This document shows positions 5,592 to 13,210 of a stretch of DNA of 32,946 nucleotides, piece after piece. The position numbers were made by a program, and so were the translations under genes. The notes under the pieces are model-generated. The model ran no database searches and was not told the DNA's origin. It worked only from the letters and a program-made list of their open reading frames with translations. Source of the DNA: an uncultured Bacilli bacterium (lineage in GTDB: Bacteria; Bacillota_I; Bacilli_A; RF39; UBA660); assembly GCA_947632455.1 (NCBI GenBank), contig CANRPK010000013.1:1-32946 (forward strand), written 5' to 3'. How positions within the stretch are numbered: position 1 is the first letter of the stretch; each line of letters opens with the position of its first letter.

Positions 5592-7101
5592 TACTAGTAT
5601 TTACAACAAACGGATTATCAGATTTACCATTACCTCCACTAAATTCGATATCAGCCTTCAGATTAACTACTGGACGCACACCACGAGTGCCACGCACGGC
5701 CGCAGGGGAGAGGTAGCCATCGTCACGCACACCGGACACATCAGCAGTGGTACCATTGAGATTAAAGCGAACCGGAGACATTGTCCAATAATATCGATTT
5801 GTGTATAACCAATAATTAGTTCCAACTGTTCCTCCGAAACCTCCAGCCATAGCGACTTCATCACTAGTAATTAATCCAACAGGATTTGTAAGTATTTCGT
5901 TACCTCTACTTGAACCGGAAGTTGTGAATAAATCTCTTTTTAAAGCATTAGTATCTATTTTATCAAAAGAACTAAAACCTTCCACATCTGTTGGATCTTC
6001 TTCAGGCATTACAACACCACACTTTAATGTTGGATATTGATTTTTTCTCCATCCTCCACCTTTTGCAATCAATCTTGATGCTGGGGCATATCCACTTGCA
6101 GATTGACCAGTACCATCGCCATTGTAATTATTCCAATTTCCTTTTACTACTACTCGATCATTACACCATCCTGTACTTCCATCTAGATATTCAGTGTAAG
6201 CATTCATTGCTCCTGTTCCACTATACCATTCATCAACAGCTTTTGCTATATTACTTGGTGTTGAGTTTGAATGAGTTTCTTCATAACTTGGATTTGGTTT
6301 TTCTTCTGTATGTGCTGTTCCATAATAATATCCGACATAAGTGTTATCATTATATGGCTCTGATTTATATGCACTTGTTCCTATTTGAGTTTGTTCACCT
6401 TCAGTTGTTTGGCAATTTGGCGTTGCACATTGATATATTAATCTTAATGTACCATCTCCATTTATTCGGATTATTCTCCATGTATGATTGGCAAATGTTA
6501 CCCAGTTATTTACATCATCATTATTTCCTCTAAATACATAACTTGTTCCATAATTATCTGGACTAGTGTATAATTTCTCTTTTCCATCTGGATTTTCTGT
6601 TTCTGCATTATATTGTCCAGTGATTGGGCTTGGCATTGCATCTATGATATATTTACTTCCTTTTGATGCTTCTAGTTTCGCTAACATTTCTCTTGCCATA
6701 CTATCAAAATATATATAACATTTTGTTCCTTTTTCGGTTATGTTTGTTACACCTAATGTTCCTTCTTCATAACTTATATTTATATCTTGAATTGGTTTTC
6801 CACTTACTTCACAATAACTTTTATTGCTTAATTTATATCCAGTCGTTGGTATTTTATTTATATTAGTATATTTATCACTATCACTTACATAATCATCTTT
6901 TTCTTGATACATGGCGATTATATTTAAATCTGCTTTATTATAACTTATATTTCCACTTGCTAGTTCTATACTCTCTGTATTTCTATATCTTGCTAAACTT
7001 GTTATATAGTTTATTAATATTACTAATCCTATAGTTAGTAATATCCCTATTATTACTCCCTTTACTTTGGAGGTATTATCCTCCAACTTTTCTAATTTCA
7101 T
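5587..7101 (-). CDS. Membrane-anchored surface protein with a DGR-type variable lectin-like C-terminus, copy 2
   Basis: A 504-residue paralog of the protein at 3367-4881 with the same layout: one transmembrane helix (about residues 13-31), a stalk with paired cysteines (SYCEV, GTKCYIYFD), a Gly/Asn/Tyr-rich middle and a lectin-like end. The segment just after the anchor (SLARYRNTESIELASGNI) is identical in both. Differences cluster between the two stalk cysteines, around residues 230-250, and in the C-terminal variable stretch. In that stretch this copy reads VRFNLNG...VRDDGYLS where copy 1 reads FHYNITG...VHDDGALN, and it is one codon shorter. The last residues (GGNGKSDNPFVVN) are again conserved. 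The ATG at 7101 has AAAGGGA about 11 bases upstream. It probably binds a different ligand from copy 1, under control of its own regulator. Confidence 0.8.
   Translation of the reverse strand: MKLEKLEDNTSKVKGVIIGILLTIGLVILINYITSLARYRNTESIELASGNISYNKADLNIIAMYQEKDDYVSDSDKYTNINKIPTTGYKLSNKSYCEVSGKPIQDINISYEEGTLGVTNITEKGTKCYIYFDSMAREMLAKLEASKGSKYIIDAMPSPITGQYNAETENPDGKEKLYTSPDNYGTSYVFRGNNDDVNNWVTFANHTWRIIRINGDGTLRLIYQCATPNCQTTEGEQTQIGTSAYKSEPYNDNTYVGYYYGTAHTEEKPNPSYEETHSNSTPSNIAKAVDEWYSGTGAMNAYTEYLDGSTGWCNDRVVVKGNWNNYNGDGTGQSASGYAPASRLIAKGGGWRKNQYPTLKCGVVMPEEDPTDVEGFSSFDKIDTNALKRDLFTTSGSSRGNEILTNPVGLITSDEVAMAGGFGGTVGTNYWLYTNRYYWTMSPVRFNLNGTTADVSGVRDDGYLSPAAVRGTRGVRPVVNLKADIEFSGGNGKSDNPFVVNTST
5671..5787 (-). 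other. Predicted DGR variable region 2
   Basis: Partner of the stretch at 3451-3570, bounded by the same identical edges. It is three bases (one codon) shorter. The 80 bases 5681-5760 contain 51 G or C by hand count. Against copy 1, 12 differences fall at codon position 1, 13 at position 2 and 3 at position 3 over 31 aligned codons. Confidence 0.75.
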
Positions 7102-7132
7102 TGCTCTTATTCCCTTTCCATTATCAATATTA

Positions 7133-7146
7133 TTAGAAATTCCTAA
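7133..7146. promoter_or_regulatory. Candidate operator, copy 2
   Basis: The same 14-base near-palindrome TTAGAAATTCCTAA, in the same position relative to the promoter as at 4904-4917. It is kept although the bases nearer the start codon have diverged. Confidence 0.55.
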
Positions 7147-7157
7147 CTTATATTTAA

Positions 7158-7186
7158 ATTATAATATTTGTTATTATTAAAGTCAA
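7158..7186 (-). promoter_or_regulatory. SigA promoter of surface-protein gene 2
   Basis: On the minus strand TTGACT (7181-7186), 17 bases, TATAAT (7158-7163), identical to the promoter of copy 1. Confidence 0.85.
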
Positions 7187-7260
7187 GAAAAATGTCGCTA
7201 CTGTGCCTATTTTATTTTTAGCCATAACTATCCATGAGAAAATGTATTTGGTGAATTTAA

Positions 7261-7710
7261 ATGAAAAACAAAAACTATGAACTAGACTATTCAAGAATTA
7301 AAAGTTTACGTTTAGATAAAGGTTTAAGTCAAAAAGAAATGGCTAGTATTTTAAATATTAATCAGTCTACTTACTCAAAGTTTGAACTTAATAAAGCTAT
7401 GATATCAATTAAAGTTTTAAATAATATTGCTAATTATTTTAATGTTTCTTTAGATTATCTTTTAAATATTTCTAATAAAAAAGGTAATAATGGTAATAAA
7501 GATATTGATGTTAAAATTGTTGGTGAAAGATTAAAAAAGATAAGACAAGATAAACATTTATATCAAGAAACTTTAGCAATGGATTTGGGAACTAGTCATT
7601 CATTAATTAGTGAATATGAAAATGGAAAAAAATTAATTTCACTAGCTTATGCTTATGCAATATGTAAAAAATATAATATTTCTTTAGATTATTTATATGG
7701 AAAAAAATAA
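7261..7710 (+). CDS. XRE-family regulator with two helix-turn-helix domains, copy 2
   Basis: A 149-residue paralog of the regulator at 5031, again with two tandem Cro/CI-like domains (about residues 8-70 and 87-149) and the same ending SLDYLYGK. The second domain is the better conserved between the two (LYQ.TLA...LISEYENGK), while the first differs more in its recognition region. The two regulators may therefore share one half-site and differ in the other. The ATG follows TTTGGTGAA, and the 20 bases before it resemble those before copy 1. Divergent from surface-protein gene 2, it probably controls that gene through the palindrome at 7133-7146. Confidence 0.85.
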   Translation: MKNKNYELDYSRIKSLRLDKGLSQKEMASILNINQSTYSKFELNKAMISIKVLNNIANYFNVSLDYLLNISNKKGNNGNKDIDVKIVGERLKKIRQDKHLYQETLAMDLGTSHSLISEYENGKKLISLAYAYAICKKYNISLDYLYGKK

Positions 7711-7739
7711 AAGAAGACTTAAAAACAAAGTCCTCTTTT
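7709..7739 (+). terminator. Terminator after regulator 2
   Basis: A stem of about 12 bp with one mismatch (AAAAGAAGACTT with AAGTCCTCTTTT) and a 7-base loop, running into T. Its sequence is unrelated to the duplicated terminator, so the tandem array ends here. Confidence 0.7.
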
Positions 7740-7762
7740 TAATTATTTTAATCTTGATAAAT

Positions 7763-8623
7763 TTATATTTTTTGACAAATTCCAGTTATTTGGTAAGTAT
7801 TTATAACTTCATAAGATAATTTATTATCTTTTATTGTATATACTCTTTCTTCTAATATGCCTGTATCAGTTGCTAAACTATTTTCATCAAATATAGGAAT
7901 TAAATAATATATTTTATTATTTTCTATCTTCATAAAGAAACCATCTTGTGCGAATGTTTTTCTATTAAAAGCTTTTTTATATAAAGGATCTACATCTGAA
8001 GCAAATTTACATGGAACATTATCGGCCATTAAAATATTAAAAGCATTGGGATTTGATACATTATAAGGGCTATTATTTAAATTCTTAGTAATTAATTCTA
8101 ATTTGTCATTAAATAAATAACCATTTAAATTATCTCCATAATCAGTTGCTACATCATCTAAAATTAATAGATAATTTTTTTGATCTTCTCCTCTTATAAT
8201 ATAAAAATTATTTTCATTAAAATCTTCATTTACTTTTTCTTCTGTAAATTCATTTATACTTTCTACATAGCTAGAATAAAAATTATAATCTTTATAGTTT
8301 CCATCTATTTCACGATCAGTCCGAAACATTATATGGTCTTCATATTCATTATAATTAAACTCTAAATTCATTGTATTTTTTTTACCATTTAATACTATTT
8401 CATATTCTTGTACTATTTTATCATTTTCTTTTTTGGTATCGACTAATTTTACTTTATCTTCTAGTTGTTCATTTGCACTATTATCTTTATTAGTATCATT
8501 ATTAATTATAGTTCCATTATCATTAATCTTATTATTTTGATAATTATTATACATAAAGTATCCTTCAAATCCTAAAACTCCCAAGACTACAACTAATATT
8601 ACATATAAAAATTTATTATTCAT
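7763..8623 (-). CDS. Membrane-anchored extracellular protein, function unknown (paralog A)
   Basis: A 286-residue protein. One transmembrane helix (about residues 4-25) is followed by a disordered Asn/Asp/Lys linker (about 26-60) and a presumably extracellular domain. It is a close paralog of the protein at 8648-9472: the first about 83 residues differ at only about eight positions, and the segment IYYLIP...ERVYTIKDNKLSYEVINTYQ is shared, but the central part is largely different. The N-terminus has no lipobox cysteine, so this is a signal anchor rather than a lipoprotein. AAGGAG lies before the ATG, and the gene follows its paralog after 24 bases, so the two form one operon. No known family is recognised; an ORF on the opposite strand (8180-8365) is a shadow. 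Confidence 0.7.
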   Translation of the reverse strand: MNNKFLYVILVVVLGVLGFEGYFMYNNYQNNKINDNGTIINNDTNKDNSANEQLEDKVKLVDTKKENDKIVQEYEIVLNGKKNTMNLEFNYNEYEDHIMFRTDREIDGNYKDYNFYSSYVESINEFTEEKVNEDFNENNFYIIRGEDQKNYLLILDDVATDYGDNLNGYLFNDKLELITKNLNNSPYNVSNPNAFNILMADNVPCKFASDVDPLYKKAFNRKTFAQDGFFMKIENNKIYYLIPIFDENSLATDTGILEERVYTIKDNKLSYEVINTYQITGICQKI

Positions 8624-8647
8624 AAATCTACTCCTTTTTATTTCTAA

Positions 8648-9472
8648 TTAACACATTTCTCGCATTTGATAAGTATTTAAGATTTCATAAGATAATTTAT
8701 TATCTTTTATTGTATATACTCTTTCCTCAATTTTACCTTCTTCACAAGCTCCAGTATAAGATAAATAATATATTTTATTATCTTCTACTTTAGTTCTAAT
8801 TTGGCATACGCCTTCACTACAAAGACCAAAGTTATCTTTATACCAAAAATCCCCTAGATTTTCACAATTCTCATCTACACATAAGGATGTATAATACTCA
8901 AATCCTAAAAAGTAGGCATCTTCGGGATTTTGTGATTTAATATTTTCTAAATTATCATTTAAAACATATAGAAAGTAAGAATTACCTATTGGAGCAAAAT
9001 CTATTTTATGGATGGTTAAATAATTTTTATTATCTAGGCCTTTTATTATATCAAAATTATTTTCATTAAAGCTATTATTTATATAGTCTTTATCCATATA
9101 CTTTTCTTGATTATTATCTAAATTACAATTAGAATAGTAATCACTATTTATACAATAGCTTTCTATATCTTCTCCACCAAAACCATTTTCATAACTATTA
9201 AAACTATAAGTGAGAGTTAAATTATTTTTCTTACCATTTAATACTATTTCATATTCTTGAATTATTTTATTATTTTCTTTTTTCGTATCGACTAATTTTA
9301 CTTTATCTTCTAGTTGTTCATTTGAACTATTATCTTTATTAGTATCATTATTAATTGTAGTTTCATTATCATTAACCTTATTATTTTGATAATTATTATA
9401 CATAAAGTATCCTTCAAATCCTAATACTCCCAAGATTGCAACTAATATCACATATAAAAATTTATTATTCAT
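8648..9472 (-). CDS. Membrane-anchored extracellular protein, function unknown (paralog B)
   Basis: A 274-residue paralog of the protein at 7763-8623 with the same N-terminal anchor (MNNKFLYVILVAILGVLGFE), the same Asn/Lys/Asp linker and the same C-terminal block ending in SYEILNTYQ. Its central region is different and carries several cysteines (SYCINSDYYSNC, SLCVDENCENLG, GLCSEGVCQIRTK, GACEEG), which suggests disulfides outside the cell; paralog A has few. The ATG follows AAGGAG and leads the two-gene operon. A TATAAT lies about 40 bases upstream of the start, without a convincing -35 box. Function unknown. Confidence 0.7.
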   Translation of the reverse strand: MNNKFLYVILVAILGVLGFEGYFMYNNYQNNKVNDNETTINNDTNKDNSSNEQLEDKVKLVDTKKENNKIIQEYEIVLNGKKNNLTLTYSFNSYENGFGGEDIESYCINSDYYSNCNLDNNQEKYMDKDYINNSFNENNFDIIKGLDNKNYLTIHKIDFAPIGNSYFLYVLNDNLENIKSQNPEDAYFLGFEYYTSLCVDENCENLGDFWYKDNFGLCSEGVCQIRTKVEDNKIYYLSYTGACEEGKIEERVYTIKDNKLSYEILNTYQMREMC

Positions 9473-9567
9473 AAATCTACTCCTTCTTGTAAATATTATA
9501 TACTATTTACTTAACTAAATTAATTTTAATGTTTTTAATGGTGTAAATTATATGTATATTAATTAAA

Positions 9568-9590
9568 CAAAAAAGCCTTATTAAGGCTTA
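9568..9590 (-). terminator. Terminator of the rhomboid-rluB operon
   Basis: On the minus strand an 8-bp stem AAGCCTTA / TAAGGCTT is followed by TTTTTTG. The 5' arm includes part of the rluB stop codon. Confidence 0.8.
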
Positions 9591-10301
9591 TTTTAAACTA
9601 TATAATTTTTTTACTTCTTTTATTTTTAATGGGCGATATTCCCCTACTTTTAGGTTTTCTAAAGTTAAGAAAGCAATTTGAGTTCTTTTTAAAGTTAAAA
9701 CTGGATGATTTAGTTTAGCAAAAATTTTTTTAATAATATGATTGCGACCTTCATAAATAGTTATTTCAATTAAAGTAGTATCTTTTTCATAGTTCTTTTC
9801 TTTTATTTTAAAATTAGAGGTATCTACTAGGCGATCTTCAATTATTATTCCTCTTTTTAAATTTATGATATCTTCTTTAGTAATTATGCCTTTTACTTTA
9901 GCTAAATAAGTTTTAGGAATATTATTTTTAGGATGCATAAGAATATTAGCTAAAGTGCCATCATTAGTTAAAATTATTAGGCCAGTAGTATCATAATCTA
10001 AGCGCCCAACAGGATATATTCTTTCTTTAGTATCTATTAAAGATACAACTGTGGGTCTTCTTTTTTCATCTTTTGTACTAGTTATAACTTTACTAGGTTT
10101 ATTTAATAAATAATAAACTTTTTTTATTTCTTGATTGATAATTTCATTATTTACTTCAATTAAATCAGTATTATTTACTTTAGTTCCTAGTTCTGTAACA
10201 ATCTTGCCATTTACTTTTACTTTACCAGAAATAATTAATTCCTCAGCTTTACGTCTTGATGTAACTCCTAAATTAGCAATAATTTTTTGTAATCTTTCCA
10301 T
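9588..10301 (-). CDS. rluB: Pseudouridine synthase of the RsuA/RluB family
   Basis: A 237-residue cytoplasmic enzyme that isomerises a uridine to pseudouridine in ribosomal RNA. Residues 1-60 are an S4 RNA-binding domain (SRRKAEELI.SGKVKVNG). The catalytic domain has GRLDYDTTGLIILTNDG with the catalytic Asp at 102. The length and the motif YLLNKPS fit RluB, which in Bacillus modifies 23S rRNA at about position 2605 (E. coli numbering); RsuA (16S) or another close paralog cannot be fully excluded. It starts one base after the rhomboid gene ends, so the two are cotranscribed and probably coupled. Nothing abnormal is seen. Confidence 0.9.
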   Translation of the reverse strand: MERLQKIIANLGVTSRRKAEELIISGKVKVNGKIVTELGTKVNNTDLIEVNNEIINQEIKKVYYLLNKPSKVITSTKDEKRRPTVVSLIDTKERIYPVGRLDYDTTGLIILTNDGTLANILMHPKNNIPKTYLAKVKGIITKEDIINLKRGIIIEDRLVDTSNFKIKEKNYEKDTTLIEITIYEGRNHIIKKIFAKLNHPVLTLKRTQIAFLTLENLKVGEYRPLKIKEVKKLYSLK

Positions 10302-10302
10302 A

Positions 10303-11454
10303 TTATACCCTTACTAACATATAGCTTAAAAAAGCAATTAAAAGGATTAAGACAATCGAACCATTAATTTGATCTGATTTATTTGATTTACCAGGAATAC
10401 CTAAGGCCATAGTACATAAATAGCCACCAATTAAGCCACCAAGATGAGCAAAGTTATCAATACTAGAGAACAAAGTAAAACCGACGACTAAATTAATTAA
10501 AATTACAGGGATAATTTGGCTACGTAACACAGAGCCTAAATATAAACGATAATGGTAACCAAAATATAATAATGAACCTAATAAACCAAAGATCGCTCCA
10601 CTAGCCCCGGCTGAGACTGCATCATGCATAACCGCGGATAATAATGAACCTAATAAGCCACTTACAAGAAAGATAATTAAAAATTTAGTTTTACCTAAAA
10701 ATCCTTCTAATTGACGACCAATTACATATAGAGCATACATATTAGTTAATAAATGGATTAGACCAATATGTAAGAATATAGAAGTTATTAAGCGCCATAC
10801 TTGACCAGCTTGTATTAAGCCTCGATTATTAGCACCAAATAAAAGTAATGTTTTAGTATCTAAACTACCATTTCCAAAAATATACATAGCAATAAATACT
10901 ATAAAACAGATAGTTATTAACATAGGAGTAATAACAGCTTTTTTAGGAGTAAATATTTTACTATAAGTTTCATTTGCTTCTATAGTTTTAGCATTTATAT
11001 CATTAGTTACATTAACTATTAAGTCTAAACCTTCTAAATCTTTAATTAATTTATTTTGAATTTGAGGAAATATTTTTAAAATATTTTTATCTGATGTTAT
11101 TTGATTTACATCTTCAATTATAATAGAAGAAATATTATTATCTTCTTTATTTACTTGTAAATCTTCATCAACATTTATTAAAATATTTAAAGTATTTACT
11201 TTTAAAGATAAAGTTTTCTTTTTTATTTGTTCAATAATTTTAGAAGTACGAAAAATATCATATTTATATTGTTCTTCATTATGAATATGATTAGAATTTA
11301 TACGAATAATGCGATATGGACCATCTAAATTTTCAAGCCATATTTCATCTTTAGCACCTTTAACCATAATTGGGGTATAGTTTTCTATAGTTATAAAATA
11401 ATGAACAAGCATCATTACTAATTCATCACTTTTACTTGTTATACTATAATTCAA
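10303..11454 (-). CDS. Rhomboid-family intramembrane serine protease (YqgP/GluP-like)
   Basis: A 383-residue membrane protease that cuts transmembrane substrates. Residues 1-165 form a cytoplasmic domain resembling the N-terminal part of Bacillus YqgP (GluP). Then come several transmembrane helices (from about 172), with the catalytic serine in GASG (S285) and the catalytic histidine in NFAHLGGLIGGY (H337). The loop motif WRLITSIFLHIGLIHLLTNMYAL, split by its Trp-Arg, is also typical. It is shorter than Bacillus YqgP (about 507) because the C-terminal TPR part is missing. The start is a TTG at 11454, supported by GAGGTGAT seven bases before it. It is divergent from the small membrane protein at 11519 and cotranscribed with rluB. 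Confidence 0.9.
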   Translation of the reverse strand: MNYSITSKSDELVMMLVHYFITIENYTPIMVKGAKDEIWLENLDGPYRIIRINSNHIHNEEQYKYDIFRTSKIIEQIKKKTLSLKVNTLNILINVDEDLQVNKEDNNISSIIIEDVNQITSDKNILKIFPQIQNKLIKDLEGLDLIVNVTNDINAKTIEANETYSKIFTPKKAVITPMLITICFIVFIAMYIFGNGSLDTKTLLLFGANNRGLIQAGQVWRLITSIFLHIGLIHLLTNMYALYVIGRQLEGFLGKTKFLIIFLVSGLLGSLLSAVMHDAVSAGASGAIFGLLGSLLYFGYHYRLYLGSVLRSQIIPVILINLVVGFTLFSSIDNFAHLGGLIGGYLCTMALGIPGKSNKSDQINGSIVLILLIAFLSYMLVRV

Positions 11455-11518
11455 AATTAATCACCTCAAGTACTTTTATTTTAATACAAAACATATATTT
11501 AGTAAAGAGGTGATAACA

Positions 11519-11836
11519 TTGTCTTTACTATTTTATGGGACTTTTATTTATTTAATTTTAATGGTTATTTATTATTTTATTTATTTAAAAAATATTACTT
11601 ATGATAATTTATTTATAATTATTTTAAACTTTGTATTTTTATGTATTCTTCCCCTTTATTATGGTTATTTTAAAGATAATATTTATAGTTTAATAATAAG
11701 TATTGCTTTATTTATTAGTGCTTTTTGGTTTAATTTAAAAATAAAAGAAATATTTCATACTAATAAAATATTTCCTATTATTTATTTTTTAATTACCCTT
11801 TTTATTTTAGGATATATAACTTTTATAGTAATTTAA
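11519..11836 (+). CDS. Small multi-pass membrane protein, function unknown
   Basis: A 105-residue, extremely hydrophobic protein with about four transmembrane helices and short loops holding a few Lys. No family is recognised. The TTG at 11519 is chosen because AGAGGTG (11506-11512) lies six bases before it; a GTG at 11510 is inside that ribosome-binding site and is unlikely. It is divergent from the rhomboid gene and runs convergently into rluD, whose stop codon is one base away from its own. Real coding is likely but not proven. Confidence 0.6.
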   Translation: MSLLFYGTFIYLILMVIYYFIYLKNITYDNLFIIILNFVFLCILPLYYGYFKDNIYSLIISIALFISAFWFNLKIKEIFHTNKIFPIIYFLITLFILGYITFIVI

Positions 11837-11837
11837 T

Positions 11838-12728
11838 TTATTCTAATGTGGCTAGATAATCAGTAAATTCTTGAGGAGGTGGACAAGTAAAATCCATTTC
11901 TTTTTTAGTTATAGGATGGATAAAATGAATTTTATAAGAGTGTAAGAATTGACCAAAAGAAGTTGATGTTTTCTTACCATATACAGGATCATTATGAACA
12001 GGATAACCTATATAAGCCATATGAACTCTTATTTGATGAGTACGACCAGTATCTAGAAGGCAACTAACTAAAGTATGATTAGCATACCTTTTTAATACTT
12101 TAATATTAGTAATAGCTTTTTTACTATTAGTAGCAATGACTGTCATCTTTTCCCTATTGTTTGGATCACGACCGATAGGAGCATCAATAGTAGCACTACT
12201 ATTTTTAAAGACTCCATCTAAAAGAGCTAAATATTCTCTTTTGATACGTTTATGTTTAAAATCATCACTTAATAATTCATGGACTTTATTAGTTTTAGCA
12301 ATCATGATTATACCACTAGTATCTTTATCAATACGATGAACTATACCAGGACGGGCTTCTCCCCCAATATCACTTAAATTTTTAGTATAATAAAGTAAAC
12401 CATTTACAAGAGTATTTTGATAATTGCCAGCACCAGGATGAACAACTAAGCCACTAGGTTTATTAATAAGCATTAAATATTCATCTTCATATATAATATC
12501 TAGAGGCATAGCGGTAGGAATAATATCCGTGGTTTCTTGATAATTTTCTTCATGAATAATTATATCATCATTCATTTTTAATTTATAACTAGCTTTTTCA
12601 AATTTATTATTTACTAAGACTAATTTACTTGCTATAAGTTTTTGAATAAATTCTCGGGAATAATCTAAGTTATCACTTAAATATTTATCTAGGCGAATAT
12701 CTTCTTTATTTACTTTTATTTGTTGCAT
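11838..12728 (-). CDS. rluD: RluD-family 23S rRNA pseudouridine synthase
   Basis: A 296-residue cytoplasmic enzyme. Residues about 12-60 are an S4 domain (RLDKYLSDNLDYSREFIQKL). The catalytic domain has GIVHRIDKDTSGIIM with the catalytic Asp at 134. The family makes pseudouridines 1911/1915/1917 of 23S rRNA in E. coli RluD; several paralogs with other targets exist, so the exact uridine is not certain. Position directly after lspA is the usual Bacillota arrangement (Bacillus ylyB). The start overlaps the end of lspA by 23 bases, and AAAAGGAGAAG precedes the ATG. This link to RlmH, which methylates pseudouridine 1915, is notable because rlmH also lies in this window. Confidence 0.9.
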   Translation of the reverse strand: MQQIKVNKEDIRLDKYLSDNLDYSREFIQKLIASKLVLVNNKFEKASYKLKMNDDIIIHEENYQETTDIIPTAMPLDIIYEDEYLMLINKPSGLVVHPGAGNYQNTLVNGLLYYTKNLSDIGGEARPGIVHRIDKDTSGIIMIAKTNKVHELLSDDFKHKRIKREYLALLDGVFKNSSATIDAPIGRDPNNREKMTVIATNSKKAITNIKVLKRYANHTLVSCLLDTGRTHQIRVHMAYIGYPVHNDPVYGKKTSTSFGQFLHSYKIHFIHPITKKEMDFTCPPPQEFTDYLATLE

Positions 12729-13182
12729 TTTTATCTTCTCCTTTTAAAATAGCAATAATTAAGAGAATTACTCCCATTACAATAGCAATATCAGCAATAT
12801 TAAATATAGGATAATTATATTTAAAAATAGTAAAATCTAAAAAGTCTCTAACATAGCCTAAAAATAAGCGATCAGTTAAATTAGATAAAATACCACTTAA
12901 AGTTAGAGCAAAAGCTAAATTATTACGAAAATTATTTTTAAAATTAAGCATAAATCTTAATAAAATTAAAACGGCGATGATAGAAACAATAATAAATAGA
13001 TAATTATATTCTGAAAAAATACTCCAAGCACCTCCAGTATTATGAACTGGAGTAACAGCAAAGAAATTATGAATTAATATATAAGATTTATTAAGTTTAA
13101 AATATATTTCTATTAAACTTTTAGATAATTGATCAACAACTAATATAATAATGGCAATTATAAAAGTTTTTTTATTCATCAT
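12706..13182 (-). CDS. lspA: Lipoprotein signal peptidase (signal peptidase II)
   Basis: A 158-residue membrane aspartyl protease that removes the signal peptide of prolipoproteins after lipidation. Four transmembrane segments are visible. Key motifs: NTGGAWS (residues 48-54), SNLTDR, VRDFLDF with the catalytic Asp at 113, and FNIAD with the second catalytic Asp at 131. Two adjacent ATG codons are possible (13182 and 13179); AGGTGA ends three bases before the first, so the second has the more normal spacing. It is cotranscribed with rluD. Confidence 0.95.
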   Translation of the reverse strand: MMNKKTFIIAIIILVVDQLSKSLIEIYFKLNKSYILIHNFFAVTPVHNTGGAWSIFSEYNYLFIIVSIIAVLILLRFMLNFKNNFRNNLAFALTLSGILSNLTDRLFLGYVRDFLDFTIFKYNYPIFNIADIAIVMGVILLIIAILKGEDKNATNKSK

Positions 13183-13210
13183 AAATCACCTATATAAGTA
13201 TATCATAAAA

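Noticed and set aside
5545-5864. Open frames across variable region 2 on both strands (5545-5808 plus, 5667-5864 minus)
   Set aside because: They arise from the GC-rich variable region, which removes stop codons in other frames. The homologous part of copy 1 does not keep them.
3720-6866. Long open frames on the plus strand opposite the two surface-protein genes (3720-4043, 4446-4649, 5991-6533, 6663-6866)
   Set aside because: They are hydrophobic Leu/Tyr/His-rich shadows produced by the codon usage of the minus-strand genes. They appear in parallel in both copies only because the genes are paralogs, and they lack ribosome-binding sites.
3291-7740. Prophage or insertion sequence as the source of the XRE regulators and surface genes
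   Set aside because: No integrase, transposase, phage structural gene or terminal inverted repeat is present. The unit looks like a locally duplicated chromosomal module.
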